From Actinobacteria bacterium HGW-Actinobacteria-7 (GTDB taxonomy: Bacteria > Actinomycetota > Coriobacteriia > Anaerosomatales > PHET01), in NCBI GenBank assembly GCA_002841275.1, contig PHET01000004.1:151289-215288 (forward strand): a DNA stretch of 64,000 bases, read 5' to 3'. The position numbers and the translations under genes were made by a program. Positions 46,974 through 55,932 of this stretch are shown here, one piece after another. Positions within the stretch are counted from its first letter, which is position 1, and the number at the start of each line of letters is the position of its first letter. The notes under the pieces are model-generated. The model was not told the DNA's origin. It did no database searches and worked only from the letters and a program-made list of their open reading frames with translations.

Positions 46974-47986
46974 GCGTCATCGTCGAGATCCGCGATCTGG
47001 TGAAGTGCTTTGGCGAGCTTACAGCCGTCGATCACGTGACCTTCGAGATCGAGCGCGGTGAGATCTTCGGCCTGCTGGGACCCAATGGCGCAGGCAAGAC
47101 CACGACCATCTCAATGATCTCGTGCCTGCTTGCTCCCGATGAGGGGGATGTCATCGTCGCGGGGCACTCGGTTCGGACCCACTCTATCGAGGTGCGACGA
47201 GCCCTGGGCATCGTTCCGCAGGAGATTGCGCTCTATCCGACACTCACTGCCGCCGAGAACCTCAAGTTCTGGGGACGGATGTACGGCCTGAGCGGCCGTG
47301 AGCTGGATGAAGCGGTCGACTACGGTCTCGAGATGGCGGGACTCGCCGACAAGGCGCGGGTGCGTGTCGAGACCTTCTCGGGCGGCATGAAACGCCGTAT
47401 CAACATCGCGGCCGGCGTGCTGCACCGCCCGCAGGTCCTGTTGATGGACGAACCCACCGTGGGCATAGACCCGCAGAGCCGAAACCACATCCTTGAGACT
47501 GTCCGAGAACTCAACCGTGACGGCATGACGGTGGTCTACACATCGCACTACATGGAAGAGGTCGAGACGTTGTGCGACAGGATTGCCATCGTTGATCACG
47601 GCCGGGTGATCGCCGATGGGACTCTCGACGAACTTCGGGCGCTCGTGGGCGATGAGGACCACATCCGGATCTCACTGGGAGATGCTTCCCCAGAGGGCTC
47701 GGCGGAGGCCGCCGAGGGAGACGCCGACACCGGAGTGGCCGAGGAAACCGAGACGCCGCCGGAGATGCTGGCGATACTCGAGGGCATCCGACAGGTTCCC
47801 GGGGTTACGCGCGCTGACGCCGTCGGCTCGGCGCTCGAGGTGCTTGCCGGAGACGCTGCGGCCGTGCTGGGCGGTGTCGTCGAGTCGATTGCGGCTGCCG
47901 GGGCGCACCTGCGGGCGATCGAGGTGGTCGAGCCCGACCTGGAGAGCGTGTTTCTGCATCTCACCGGCCGAGGGTTGCGCGACTAG
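46970..47986 (+). CDS. ABC-2-type exporter ATP-binding protein
   Basis: A 338-residue ATPase with Walker [11 protein letters not shown], signature [12 protein letters not shown], Walker [13 protein letters not shown] and H-loop YTSHYMEE. The C-terminal 100 residues contain a Glu/Ala-rich insert and a domain absent from short NatA-type ATPases, ending in a common ABC-2 tail ([14 protein letters not shown]). It partners the two permeases downstream. Confidence 0.92.
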   Translation: MSVIVEIRDLVKCFGELTAVDHVTFEIERGEIFGLLGPNGAGKTTTISMISCLLAPDEGDVIVAGHSVRTHSIEVRRALGIVPQEIALYPTLTAAENLKFWGRMYGLSGRELDEAVDYGLEMAGLADKARVRVETFSGGMKRRINIAAGVLHRPQVLLMDEPTVGIDPQSRNHILETVRELNRDGMTVVYTSHYMEEVETLCDRIAIVDHGRVIADGTLDELRALVGDEDHIRISLGDASPEGSAEAAEGDADTGVAEETETPPEMLAILEGIRQVPGVTRADAVGSALEVLAGDAAAVLGGVVESIAAAGAHLRAIEVVEPDLESVFLHLTGRGLRD

Positions 47987-49222
47987 ATGGGGCGCGTGTG
48001 GCACATCGCTATGAAGGATCTGAGGGTCTGGATGCGAGATCCCGCGGCAATGGGTGTCCTGCTGGGCATGCCGGTGGTGCTGATCCTCATCTTGGGCTCG
48101 GCGCTTGGCGGAGCCATGGACAGCGGTATCAAGGTCGCGGTGGTCGACTTGAGCAGGGGCCATTCGACGGCTACCGGCTCGGCCAAGCCTCCCTCTGACG
48201 AGCTGGTCAGCGCGATTCTTGAGTCAGAGCGGCTTGCCGATCTGTTCGAGATCGAGCAACTGCCTACCGAGCGACTCGCCCGCGAACAGGTCCGCGACGG
48301 GTCGATAGCGGCGGCACTGCTGGTTCCAGCCGGTTTCGACGAGGACGTGGCGAGCGGTAGACCGGTCAACCTCGTGGTGCTGCGAGACCCGGGAAGCGAG
48401 CTGTCTGCGGGAATCTGGGAGAGCGTTGTGACGGCGTTCGCGGCGCAGTTCTCGGCGGCATCTGTCAGCGTTCAGACGGTGATGGAGACGGTGCAGCGAG
48501 GCAACCCCTCAGCCCTGATGGCGGGAGGGGGAGCACTCGTGGCCAAGGCGGTTGAGGCCGTTACGAGTGACGATGGTCTCGACGGTGTCAAGGTGGTGGA
48601 CGCGCAGGTGAAGGGCTTGACCGCCGTGAGCGCGATCGACTACTACGGACTGTCCATGGTGGCGATGTTCCTCATGTTCGGCGCGATGTTCGGCGCCTTT
48701 TCGACGATCAAGGAGAACCGGGAGCAGACGCTCAACCGAATGCTTTCCACGCCCTCTCCCCGTGCGCAGATCGTGGGCGGCAAGATGCTCTCGGTATTCG
48801 TGCTTGGGATGATGCAGTTCTCGGTGTTGTACGTCGCCACGCGGTTCGTCTTCGGGGTGCAGTGGGGCGGGGACGTACTCGCGACCGTCGTCGTGGCCGC
48901 AGCCGAGATGCTCGCCGTCACGGGGCTTGCTACCCTTATTGCGTCGGTCGCTCATACCGAGCGAGCAGCCGGCGGGATCGGACCGCTGGTGGTGCAGATA
49001 CAGGCGCTTATCGGCGGGGCGTTCTTCTCCATCAGTGTGCTGCCTGATTGGGTGCAGCCGGTGCGCTACCTCTCCGTGGTGGGCTGGACGATGGAGGCGT
49101 GGGGCGCGATTCAGACACGCGGCGCGGGATTGACCGACGTGTGGGGCAGTGTCGCTGCCCTGTTGGCGATCGCGGGCGTGCTGTTCGCTGTGGGCGTGTG
49201 GCGGACGGAGGCGCTCAGATGA
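47987..49222 (+). CDS. ABC-2-type permease (first)
   Basis: A 411-residue ABC-2 permease: one N-terminal TM (MGVLLGMPVVLILILGSAL), a large extracytoplasmic loop (about residues 55-220), then five or so TM helices ending near VWRTEAL. It begins on the base after the ATPase stop, and its end overlaps the next ATG. With its paralog it likely forms a heterodimer. Confidence 0.9.
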   Translation: MGRVWHIAMKDLRVWMRDPAAMGVLLGMPVVLILILGSALGGAMDSGIKVAVVDLSRGHSTATGSAKPPSDELVSAILESERLADLFEIEQLPTERLAREQVRDGSIAAALLVPAGFDEDVASGRPVNLVVLRDPGSELSAGIWESVVTAFAAQFSAASVSVQTVMETVQRGNPSALMAGGGALVAKAVEAVTSDDGLDGVKVVDAQVKGLTAVSAIDYYGLSMVAMFLMFGAMFGAFSTIKENREQTLNRMLSTPSPRAQIVGGKMLSVFVLGMMQFSVLYVATRFVFGVQWGGDVLATVVVAAAEMLAVTGLATLIASVAHTERAAGGIGPLVVQIQALIGGAFFSISVLPDWVQPVRYLSVVGWTMEAWGAIQTRGAGLTDVWGSVAALLAIAGVLFAVGVWRTEALR

Positions 49223-50400
49223 GTCGCGTTCTGGCCATGGCCGGTCTGAACTTCAAACAGATCTTCCGCGACCGCTCGGAGCTGGTGAGTATCATCGGGC
49301 TTCCACTGCTACTGACATGGGTGTTCGGTGCCGCGTTCGGGGCCGGAGGAGGAGGCGGCCCACTCGGTGTTCCCGTGGCCGACCTCGATCGCACGGTCTA
49401 CTCGGCACATGTGGTTTCGGCCATCGACGAGGCCAAGGGCTCGAACGTGTTCTCGGTGAGCGAGGCGTCGGCCCGCAAGCTGGTCGCCGACGGGCAGGCC
49501 CCGGTCGCGGTGATCGTTCCTTCGGGCTTCGGCGACAGAATTGAAAACGACGAGCGCGCCAGGGTCTATGTGGTCAGGGACCCGGGATCAGCGAACGCTC
49601 AGGTGATCGTTCAGATCGTCGAGGGCGCGGCCACGCGCATTGCGGCCAACGCTCAAGCATCGCGTGTCGCCGAGGGAGCGCTGGGCGGGACAGCACCGTT
49701 TTCGGATCTGTTCGAGTACGCGGACGGACTTTGGAGTCCGGATCCGCCGGTGGGCGTGGAGTCGCGCGTGGTCCAGGCCAACGTGGCTCGATCAAACGAG
49801 CTGAAGTCACCGCCCAATACGCAGTACTCGTTGGGGTTCACCGTCTTCTTCGTGATGATGATCGCCCTGAGTAGCGCCGGTGGCATTCTCGAGGAGCGAG
49901 AACTCGGCACTCTGCGGCGCTTGCTCGCAACGCCGATCCGGCGTGCCGAGGTACTGCTGGGCAAGACTCTGGGCGTTGCGTTGGTGGCGAGCTTCGAGGC
50001 TGCCCTGCTCGTGGGCTTCGGTGCTTTCGTGTTCGGCGTTCCGTGGGGGAGTGACCCTGTTCCGGTGGCGCTGGTGCTGTTCGCGCTTGTGCTCGCGTCC
50101 ACGGGGATGGGCGTCATGATATCGGCGCTCGTGCGGACTCGAAGCCAGATGTCGGCGATCACACCCGTTCTCTCGACGGCGTTCGCAATGATCGGCGGGT
50201 GTTACTGGCCGATTGAGATCACGAGCCCGTTCATGCAGCAGCTCGCCAAGTTCACGCCAACTGGATGGGCCATGGTGGGGCTCAAGGACGTGGTGGCGCG
50301 AGGCAGCGGTATCGGGGCGGTCGTCGTTCCCGTGGGGGTGCTGCTGGCCTTCTCGGCGGTCACTCTGACGGTGGGCATGACTCGGCTGAAGCTCGAGTAG
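49219..50400 (+). CDS. ABC-2-type permease (second)
   Basis: A 393-residue paralog of the previous permease with the same layout: N-terminal TM (IIGLPLLLTWVFGAAF), Gly-rich loop, extracytoplasmic domain, then the C-terminal TM bundle with LEERELGTLRRLLATPI. ATG 49219 overlaps the upstream stop (ATGA). The transported compound is unknown. Confidence 0.9.
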   Translation: MSRVLAMAGLNFKQIFRDRSELVSIIGLPLLLTWVFGAAFGAGGGGGPLGVPVADLDRTVYSAHVVSAIDEAKGSNVFSVSEASARKLVADGQAPVAVIVPSGFGDRIENDERARVYVVRDPGSANAQVIVQIVEGAATRIAANAQASRVAEGALGGTAPFSDLFEYADGLWSPDPPVGVESRVVQANVARSNELKSPPNTQYSLGFTVFFVMMIALSSAGGILEERELGTLRRLLATPIRRAEVLLGKTLGVALVASFEAALLVGFGAFVFGVPWGSDPVPVALVLFALVLASTGMGVMISALVRTRSQMSAITPVLSTAFAMIGGCYWPIEITSPFMQQLAKFTPTGWAMVGLKDVVARGSGIGAVVVPVGVLLAFSAVTLTVGMTRLKLE

Positions 50401-50457
50401 TCCGGCGCGAATGGGTATGGGCACAGCAGGGACTTTGGCCACGCGAGAGGGGACGAG

Positions 50458-50844
50458 ATGAACTCGAACGGATACGACTCGGGGCTCGGCGATTTCGGGG
50501 CGGCAGGTGCTGGGCTGCTGGGGTGCTATTTCGTGTTCATCCTCGCCGTCGTCGTCTTCCTGATCTGGCTGTACTGGCGCATCCTCACCAAGGCTGGCTA
50601 CAGCGGGTGGCTGTCGCTGCTGAATCTCGTTCCGTTTGGATCGCTTGTTCTCATGCTGATGCTGGCGTTCGGCAACTGGCCCGTGCTTCAGGACCGTGGC
50701 GGCGCGGGGCCCAGGTATCCGGCTGCTCCTGTACCCCAGCAGCCGTATCCACCGGCGGCTCCAACCTACCAGCCCCCGATGCCTCCCGCGCCACCGACGT
50801 TTCCGACTTCCGGTGACGAGCCCCCGGCACCTCCGTACGCCTAG
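50458..50844 (+). CDS. Small membrane protein with Pro-rich tail
   Basis: A 128-residue protein with two hydrophobic segments (about 19-41 and 50-72), the second including the aromatic GYSGWLSLLNLVPFGSL pattern common in small membrane proteins of the DUF805/TM2-like kind. The C-terminal 50 residues are Pro/Ala/Tyr-rich. AGGGGACGAG precedes the ATG. Function unknown. Confidence 0.7.
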   Translation: MNSNGYDSGLGDFGAAGAGLLGCYFVFILAVVVFLIWLYWRILTKAGYSGWLSLLNLVPFGSLVLMLMLAFGNWPVLQDRGGAGPRYPAAPVPQQPYPPAAPTYQPPMPPAPPTFPTSGDEPPAPPYA

Positions 50845-50919
50845 AGAGTAGCCGGTGCTGTCGGACCGCACGTAAGCGGTGCGGTTTCCGGATACTTCTG
50901 GCCATCGCGTTGGGCTACG

Positions 50920-51879
50920 ATGGCCAGCATGAAGAGACAGAAGATTGCGACATCGGTATGGGTGGCAGTGGGAGTGGCGCTGCTGCTGTGGGCCTCGGCG
51001 TTCCCGGGTATCCGTGCGGGGTTGGCGCCCGTCACGGGTGTCGCGGGTCCGGACGGATTCGGCCCGGGCGAGCTGGCGTTGCTGCGGTTTGGGACGGCCT
51101 CTTTGGTGCTGGTGATCTACGCGCTCGTCATGCGCCTGAGGCTGCCCCGCCGAGAGGACTTGGGCCGCATCGCGATAGCTGGTGTGCTGGGTATCAGCAT
51201 CTACCACGTCGCGCTGAACTTCGGGGAGCGCACCGTGCAGTCGGGCGCGGCCGCGCTGCTCATCTCGCTTTCCCCGGTGATCACCGCGATGCTCTCGACC
51301 CGACTTCTGGGAGAGCGTCTCTCCCGCTGGGGTTGGGTGGGAATCGTTGTCTCGTTCCTCGGCGCCATGCTCGTGGCAGTAGGGGCCGGTGGTGGTGTCG
51401 GCCTCGAACCGGGTGCGCTGCTCATCTTGGTCGCAACGCTGTCGACGTCGTTGTACTTCCTGGTCAGCAAGCCGGGCCTCGCGAAGTACACCGCAACCGA
51501 GTTCACGTCCTATGCCATCTGGGCAGGCACGATTCCTTTGTTGCTCTTCGCCCCCTCGCTGTTCTCGCAGATCCAGCATGCCCCGCTCAGCGCCATCGGC
51601 GCGGGCGCCTACCTGGGTGTCTTTCCCGGTGCGATCGCCTATGTGCTCTGGGGCTACGGGCTGTCCAAGATGCTCGCCAGCCGAGTGTCGGCGTTTCTGT
51701 ACCTGCAGCCCGTGAATGCCGCGGTGATCGCTTGGTTCTGGCTGCGTGAGATCCCTGCGTGGGCGACGATCATCGGAGGAGTCATATCAATCGGCGGCGT
51801 GGTGATTGTGAACACCCTTGGCCAAAGGCCGACCCACAATGACGCTATCGAACTCGCCGAGGAAAGCGCACATGGCTGA
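50920..51879 (+). CDS. EamA/DMT-superfamily transporter
   Basis: A 319-residue protein of about ten TM helices in two EamA repeats. Typical features are LLLWASAFPGIRAG at the start, GVLGISIYHVALNF and the second-repeat GAMLVAVGAG. Drug/metabolite transporter superfamily; the substrate is unknown. The start is ATG 50920 or 50929, neither with a good Shine-Dalgarno. It overlaps the next gene by 8 nt. Confidence 0.88.
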   Translation: MASMKRQKIATSVWVAVGVALLLWASAFPGIRAGLAPVTGVAGPDGFGPGELALLRFGTASLVLVIYALVMRLRLPRREDLGRIAIAGVLGISIYHVALNFGERTVQSGAAALLISLSPVITAMLSTRLLGERLSRWGWVGIVVSFLGAMLVAVGAGGGVGLEPGALLILVATLSTSLYFLVSKPGLAKYTATEFTSYAIWAGTIPLLLFAPSLFSQIQHAPLSAIGAGAYLGVFPGAIAYVLWGYGLSKMLASRVSAFLYLQPVNAAVIAWFWLREIPAWATIIGGVISIGGVVIVNTLGQRPTHNDAIELAEESAHG

Positions 51880-52369
51880 GTGGATTATCGCCGCGGTTGC
51901 CGATGATGACCTTGTCTTGCTCGAGGAAGTGCGCGCCCTGTTCTCCGAGTATCACGAGTGGCTCGGCGAGGCGGTGTGCGCCTCGCGTCTGGTCCAGGAG
52001 ATAGCGAACCTGCCGGGCCCGTACTCTGCTCCGCAGGGGAAGCTGTTCCTCGCGCACGACGGCGACGGGGCCGCTATCGGGTGCATCGGGCTCAGGCCGC
52101 ACAGTGGCTCTGCCTGCGAGGTGAAGCGTCTGTATGTGCGACAGCCCGCGCGCGGTGGTGGCGTGGGACGCGCCCTGCTCGCACGCGCGATCCAGGCGGC
52201 TCGGGAGATCGGCTATGCCGAGGCGCTTGTTACCACGCTACCCGATTCGATGCCCTTGGCTGCGTCGATGTACGAGCGAGCAGGGTTCGAGCGCGTGGAG
52301 CCGTTCCTCGACTTCAGCGTTGTGGCCGAGGATGTGCCCGTGCTCTACCTGAGCCGGACTCTCAGGTAG
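51872..52369 (+). CDS. GNAT-family N-acetyltransferase
   Basis: A 165-residue GNAT with the acetyl-CoA binding motif RQPARGGGVGRALL and the C-terminal MYERAGFERVEPF. ATG 51872 follows GAGGAAAG. The acyl acceptor is unknown. It overlaps the end of the EamA gene, suggesting one transcript, and ends 8 nt into the convergent acylphosphatase. Confidence 0.9.
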   Translation: MAEWIIAAVADDDLVLLEEVRALFSEYHEWLGEAVCASRLVQEIANLPGPYSAPQGKLFLAHDGDGAAIGCIGLRPHSGSACEVKRLYVRQPARGGGVGRALLARAIQAAREIGYAEALVTTLPDSMPLAASMYERAGFERVEPFLDFSVVAEDVPVLYLSRTLR

Positions 52370-52649
52370 CTAGTATCTCGAAACCCGTAAGACCTTCCGG
52401 CTCTTCGGTGAACGTCTGTACCACTGTCACGAGTGCTCGTTCCGGGCCCTTGCGTGACCATGTGACCATCGAGTCGACCGCAACCGGCGAGCCTTCGAAG
52501 ACCGCCTCGACCTCGCCGCTTACGAGGTTGCGGACCCAACCGGAGCAATTGCGTGCGAGAGCCTCTCGACGAGTGGAGTCTCTGAACCAGACACCTTGGA
52601 CGCGTCCGCCCACGATGACTCGCATCCGTGCCGTTTCCACTGGGGACAT
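52362..52649 (-). CDS. acyP: Acylphosphatase
   Basis: A 95-residue acylphosphatase that hydrolyses carboxyl phosphates. The phosphate loop GRVQGVWFRDSTRREA contains the catalytic Arg, and GWVRNLVSGEVEAVFEG contains the catalytic Asn. ATG 52649 has AGGGAG at 7 nt; ATG 52625 is an alternative. The upstream open frame is only a shadow of the divergent tautomerase gene. Confidence 0.92.
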   Translation of the reverse strand: MSPVETARMRVIVGGRVQGVWFRDSTRREALARNCSGWVRNLVSGEVEAVFEGSPVAVDSMVTWSRKGPERALVTVVQTFTEEPEGLTGFEILAT

Positions 52650-52719
52650 GGTTTCGCTCCCTGCCGCGGGTATAGTGAACTCGCTGGGTCCGAAACGACA
52701 GAACCAGGGAGTGTTGTCC

Positions 52720-53118
52720 GTGCCAATCGTCCGTATCGATATCCAGTCCGGCAAGTCGACCGCGTACAAGCGGGCGATATTGCACGGAGTCAGATCGGCA
52801 TTGACCACTGCGCTCGGTGTTCCCAATGAGCGCGTCATGCAACGGATCGTCGAGACGCCTTCTGAGGATATCGATGTTGCGGACGTACGGACAGACCGGC
52901 TCACCATCATCGAGATATCCATGCTCACGGGCCGCGGTCCTGAGCTTAAGGGCGAGCTCTACCTGGCAATCGCGGACCGGCTCCTCTCGGATCCCGGCAT
53001 AACGCGACACGACCTGGTTGTTCTGGTCAACGAGGGGGCGGGCGAATGCTTCTTCCTCAACGGACAGATGTCATGTGCTCCCGTCGATCCGAAGCCGACC
53101 GAAGAGGACAAGCAGTGA
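52720..53118 (+). CDS. Tautomerase (4-OT/MIF-like)
   Basis: A 132-residue tautomerase-superfamily protein whose second residue is Pro (V/M-P-I-V-R-I-D), the nucleophilic Pro of 4-oxalocrotonate tautomerase-like enzymes. GTG 52720 follows AGGGAG. The longer frame upstream has no family character. Its stop overlaps the next GTG (GTGA). Confidence 0.85.
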   Translation: MPIVRIDIQSGKSTAYKRAILHGVRSALTTALGVPNERVMQRIVETPSEDIDVADVRTDRLTIIEISMLTGRGPELKGELYLAIADRLLSDPGITRHDLVVLVNEGAGECFFLNGQMSCAPVDPKPTEEDKQ

Positions 53119-53795
53119 CCGAGATGGTGGCGAAGCCCCGAGTCCCCAAAGACGAGAAGATCATCAGGGCCTACACACTGGGCGAGGAGATCGCCAACAG
53201 CGTCATCCATGGTCTGGGAATCGGGCTTTCGGTGGCGGCGCTCGTGATCCTGGTCGCGCTCGCGGTGCTCTCCAACGACAACTTCAAGCTCGCCAGCGCG
53301 ATCGTCTTGGGCGTCGCACTGGTTCTCGAGTACACGGCGTCGACGCTGTATCACAGCTTCCCGCAGCCCCGCGTGAAGCACGTGTTCAAGATCTTCGATC
53401 ATTGCGGTATCTACTTGCTGATTGCGGGCAGTTACACGCCGTTTTGTCTGGTCACCCTGAGAAACGACAACGGTTGGCTGCTGTTCTGGGTGATATGGGC
53501 GTTCGCTATCGCGGGCATCTCCGCGGAGGCGTTCTGGGCGTATCGCCCCCGGTGGCTCTCGGCAGCTGTCTACTTGGGCATGGGCTGGATGGTGGTCCTG
53601 TCGATCAAGCCGCTCATGGCCAATCTGGATCCCGCGGGAGTCTGGCTTCTTGTGGCTGGCGGGCTGTGCTACACGGTGGGCACCATCTTCTACGTCCTGA
53701 AGAAGGTCAAGTACATGCATGCCATCTGGCATGTTTGGGTGCTCGCCGGCAGCATCTGTCACTTCCTGGCGGTCGCGCTGTACGTTCTTCGCTAG
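53115..53795 (+). CDS. Hemolysin III / YqfA family (PAQR) membrane protein
   Basis: A 226-residue protein with seven TM helices. The family motifs are EEIANSVIHGLGIG, the first metal-ligand site STLYHSF, the FDHCGIYLLIAGSYTPF segment and HAIWHVWVLAGSICHF at the end. Start GTG 53115 overlaps the tautomerase stop; ATG 53124 is an alternative. Confidence 0.9.
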   Translation: MTEMVAKPRVPKDEKIIRAYTLGEEIANSVIHGLGIGLSVAALVILVALAVLSNDNFKLASAIVLGVALVLEYTASTLYHSFPQPRVKHVFKIFDHCGIYLLIAGSYTPFCLVTLRNDNGWLLFWVIWAFAIAGISAEAFWAYRPRWLSAAVYLGMGWMVVLSIKPLMANLDPAGVWLLVAGGLCYTVGTIFYVLKKVKYMHAIWHVWVLAGSICHFLAVALYVLR

Positions 53796-53814
53796 CGCTG
53801 GACCGATCGGAGAG

Positions 53815-54486
53815 CTACTTCTTGAGCTCCGCATCATTGTCGTAGCCCCGCTGCTCCCAGTAGCCGCGGAAGTCGGCGTTGTCGCTTACCTCGATCTCTG
53901 TGACCCACTTCGCCCACTTGTAGCCGAACTTGTCCTCGGCCACAACCTGGAATGGGTAGCCGCGCTCGGTGGGAAGGTCCATGCCGTTCATCTTGTAGGC
54001 GAGAAGGATGTCGTTGTCTCGGATGAATGAGGCGGGAAGCGACGTGGAGTAGCCGTCGTAGCACCGGAATATCACCGTGGACGCTTTGGTGTCGTAGCCG
54101 GCCTGCGTCAGCAGATCGTCCAACTTTACGCCCTCCCACAAGATGTCGACCGACCACCCCTCAACGCAGTTGAGCCGGACAACCTTCTTGTACGGCGGCA
54201 AAGCGAGCACCTGGTCGTAGGTTAGTGAGAGGGGTTTGTCTACAAGCCCCTTGACCGCGAGCCGGTACGTATCGAGCGGTACCTTCTGAGGACCCTTGAT
54301 CGAGTTCTCGCGGAAGTCGTTGACGGAGCTCAGGTCCTTGCCTTGGTACTGACGGATCTCCTTGCTGCCCAGATCGACCGGCTTGTTCGTCTGTGGGTCG
54401 GTGTTGGCAGGTGCTCCGCAGCCGACGAGCAGAGCTCCGAGCGCCATCGCACCGAGGAGGACTCGCAAGGACTGAGTCAATCTCAT
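53815..54486 (-). CDS. YedY/sulfite-oxidase-like molybdopterin oxidoreductase, lipoprotein
   Basis: A 223-residue protein with a lipobox LLVGC (Cys23) and one oxidoreductase-molybdopterin domain (about residues 70-200). The molybdenum-ligand Cys is probably Cys107 in RLNCVEGWSV. It lacks the dimerisation domain of eukaryotic sulfite oxidase, as in YedY/MsrP. ATG 54486 gives a full signal peptide. It is divergent from a flavin reductase, a plausible electron partner. Substrate unknown: sulfoxides, sulfite or others. Confidence 0.87.
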   Translation of the reverse strand: MRLTQSLRVLLGAMALGALLVGCGAPANTDPQTNKPVDLGSKEIRQYQGKDLSSVNDFRENSIKGPQKVPLDTYRLAVKGLVDKPLSLTYDQVLALPPYKKVVRLNCVEGWSVDILWEGVKLDDLLTQAGYDTKASTVIFRCYDGYSTSLPASFIRDNDILLAYKMNGMDLPTERGYPFQVVAEDKFGYKWAKWVTEIEVSDNADFRGYWEQRGYDNDAELKK

Positions 54487-54570
54487 TCGATTTCCGTTCT
54501 GTGGGGCGGAAGGGCTCGTGTGGGTGTTCGAAGGGTATGTTCCCACCGGACGTCATCTCAGGAGGTTCGT

Positions 54571-55278
54571 GTGTCCACACGTTTTCAGACGACGCTGATC
54601 GATACCGTGCGCTGCGGGCCGGATGTGCTCATGGCGCGATTCGAGCGTCCCGCTGGCTACAGCTACGAGGCCGGCCAGTGGTTGCGACTCACTCTTGGCA
54701 CGTCCGAGGGTGAGGAGACCCGCACCTTCACGCATGCTTCGGCGCCGGAGGATGACTGGTTGGAGATCGCGACACGCCTGTCGGGGTCGTCCTTCAAAGT
54801 CGCCCTAGGCGCGCTCTCGCCGGGCGACGCCGTCACGATTGTCGGTCCGGGCGGCCGCTTGGTGCTGCCGGAAGGCACCGACCGTGTCGTGTTTCTGGTA
54901 GGCGGCATGGGCGTCACTCCGGCGCGGAGTATCCTGCGCCACGCAGTGGAGGAAGGATGGCGGTTCGAGGACGCCATCGTGTTCTACGGTAATCGGGATC
55001 CTTCGTGCGTGCCTTACGGAGACGAGTTCGAAGCCATGGCCGAGGTCGGTGTGCGTGTGATCGAGGTCTTCGAGCAGGTGCCCCCGGGCTCCTCGGCCGA
55101 GAAGGGCCTGATCACCGCGGGTCTTGTGCGACGGTATCTGGGAACCCCGTTCGCGGGCCCCTACGTTGTGGCCGGTCCTCCGTTGATGGTTGGCGCGATG
55201 GTATCGGTACTCGACGAGCTTGGGGTGTCGCCGGAGATGCGAATGGTCGAATGGTTCGGCACGCCCAAACGTACGTGA
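54571..55278 (+). CDS. FAD/NAD-binding oxidoreductase (ferredoxin-reductase type)
   Basis: A 235-residue FNR-fold reductase. The FAD-binding motif RTFTHASAP and the phosphate-binding GPGGRLVLP are in the N-terminal half. The NAD(P) motif VGGMGVTPARSI, then YGNRDPSCVPY and a final VEWFGTP, are in the C-terminal half. GTG 54571 follows AGGAGG. It lies divergent (84 nt) from the molybdenum lipoprotein, so it may feed electrons to it via a membrane partner. Confidence 0.9.
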   Translation: MSTRFQTTLIDTVRCGPDVLMARFERPAGYSYEAGQWLRLTLGTSEGEETRTFTHASAPEDDWLEIATRLSGSSFKVALGALSPGDAVTIVGPGGRLVLPEGTDRVVFLVGGMGVTPARSILRHAVEEGWRFEDAIVFYGNRDPSCVPYGDEFEAMAEVGVRVIEVFEQVPPGSSAEKGLITAGLVRRYLGTPFAGPYVVAGPPLMVGAMVSVLDELGVSPEMRMVEWFGTPKRT

Positions 55279-55359
55279 GCACCGCCCTTGGCAAAGGGGA
55301 AAGTACTTCTCAAGGCAACTGTTGATCCGCAGATCGCACTCACCTGAAGGGGGTACGAA

Positions 55360-55752
55360 ATGGAACTGCTTGCCAAGACGTGCAATACGGAACAGATGAA
55401 CGCGCAGAGGATTCTGGCGCGAGTGTTTGTGTTGATCGGCGGTCTGCTCTGGGTCGTAATGGCGTGGGGTGCGCAATGGGCATACAAGGGAGCACCGCTG
55501 ACCGAGGCTCTCGGCGGTGCACTGATCTACGCGGCAGCGTTGGCGTTCGTCTTCATCCTCGGGCTGTTCTACGAGAACCTGACGGCGCTCCTGCTGGTCG
55601 CCGCCGCTGCGGCGATCGTAGTGTTCGGATTCATATCCGCGTGGGAGGTTGGAGTATGGGCCACGGTGTTCTTCTTCTTCCTACTGCCGATGGCGATGGC
55701 TGCGGCGCTCTATGCGCTTGCGGCCAGAATGCAGAAGATATGCGCGGTATAG
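55360..55752 (+). CDS. Small membrane protein, four TM segments
   Basis: A 130-residue protein with about four TM helices (near residues 20-37, 51-68, 74-92 and 98-118). No catalytic motif is recognised. ATG 55360 follows GAAGGGGG. It follows the reductase by 81 nt in the same direction. Confidence 0.7.
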   Translation: MELLAKTCNTEQMNAQRILARVFVLIGGLLWVVMAWGAQWAYKGAPLTEALGGALIYAAALAFVFILGLFYENLTALLLVAAAAAIVVFGFISAWEVGVWATVFFFFLLPMAMAAALYALAARMQKICAV

Positions 55753-55808
55753 GCACTATCTCGTGTGCGGTAGCGTGATCGGGAGACTCGGTGCAAGTTG
55801 ATGGCTTG

Positions 55809-55868
55809 ACCGTTAGTCGTACCGTTCGTCCTTGGAGAATACCGTTAATACTGCCTTAGATACCGTTG
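55809..55868. repeat. Direct repeats of TACCGTT before 55933
   Basis: ACCGTT occurs at 55809, 55821, 55841 and 55862, three of the four copies preceded by T. Steps are 12, 20 and 21 nt, close to one and two DNA turns. This could be a tandem operator upstream of the small winged-helix-like gene. The rest of 55753-55932 shows nothing else. Confidence 0.4.
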
Positions 55869-55932
55869 GGTTGCACAGAGGTATACCCCCGATGTATTTT
55901 TCTTCACGCAAGGTCGTGCCAAAAGGGCACGA

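Noticed and set aside
49807..51579. 590-codon minus-strand frame opposite the second ABC permease and the EamA transporter
   Set aside because: Composition rich in Arg, Gln and His with no motifs; the plus-strand genes are clear.
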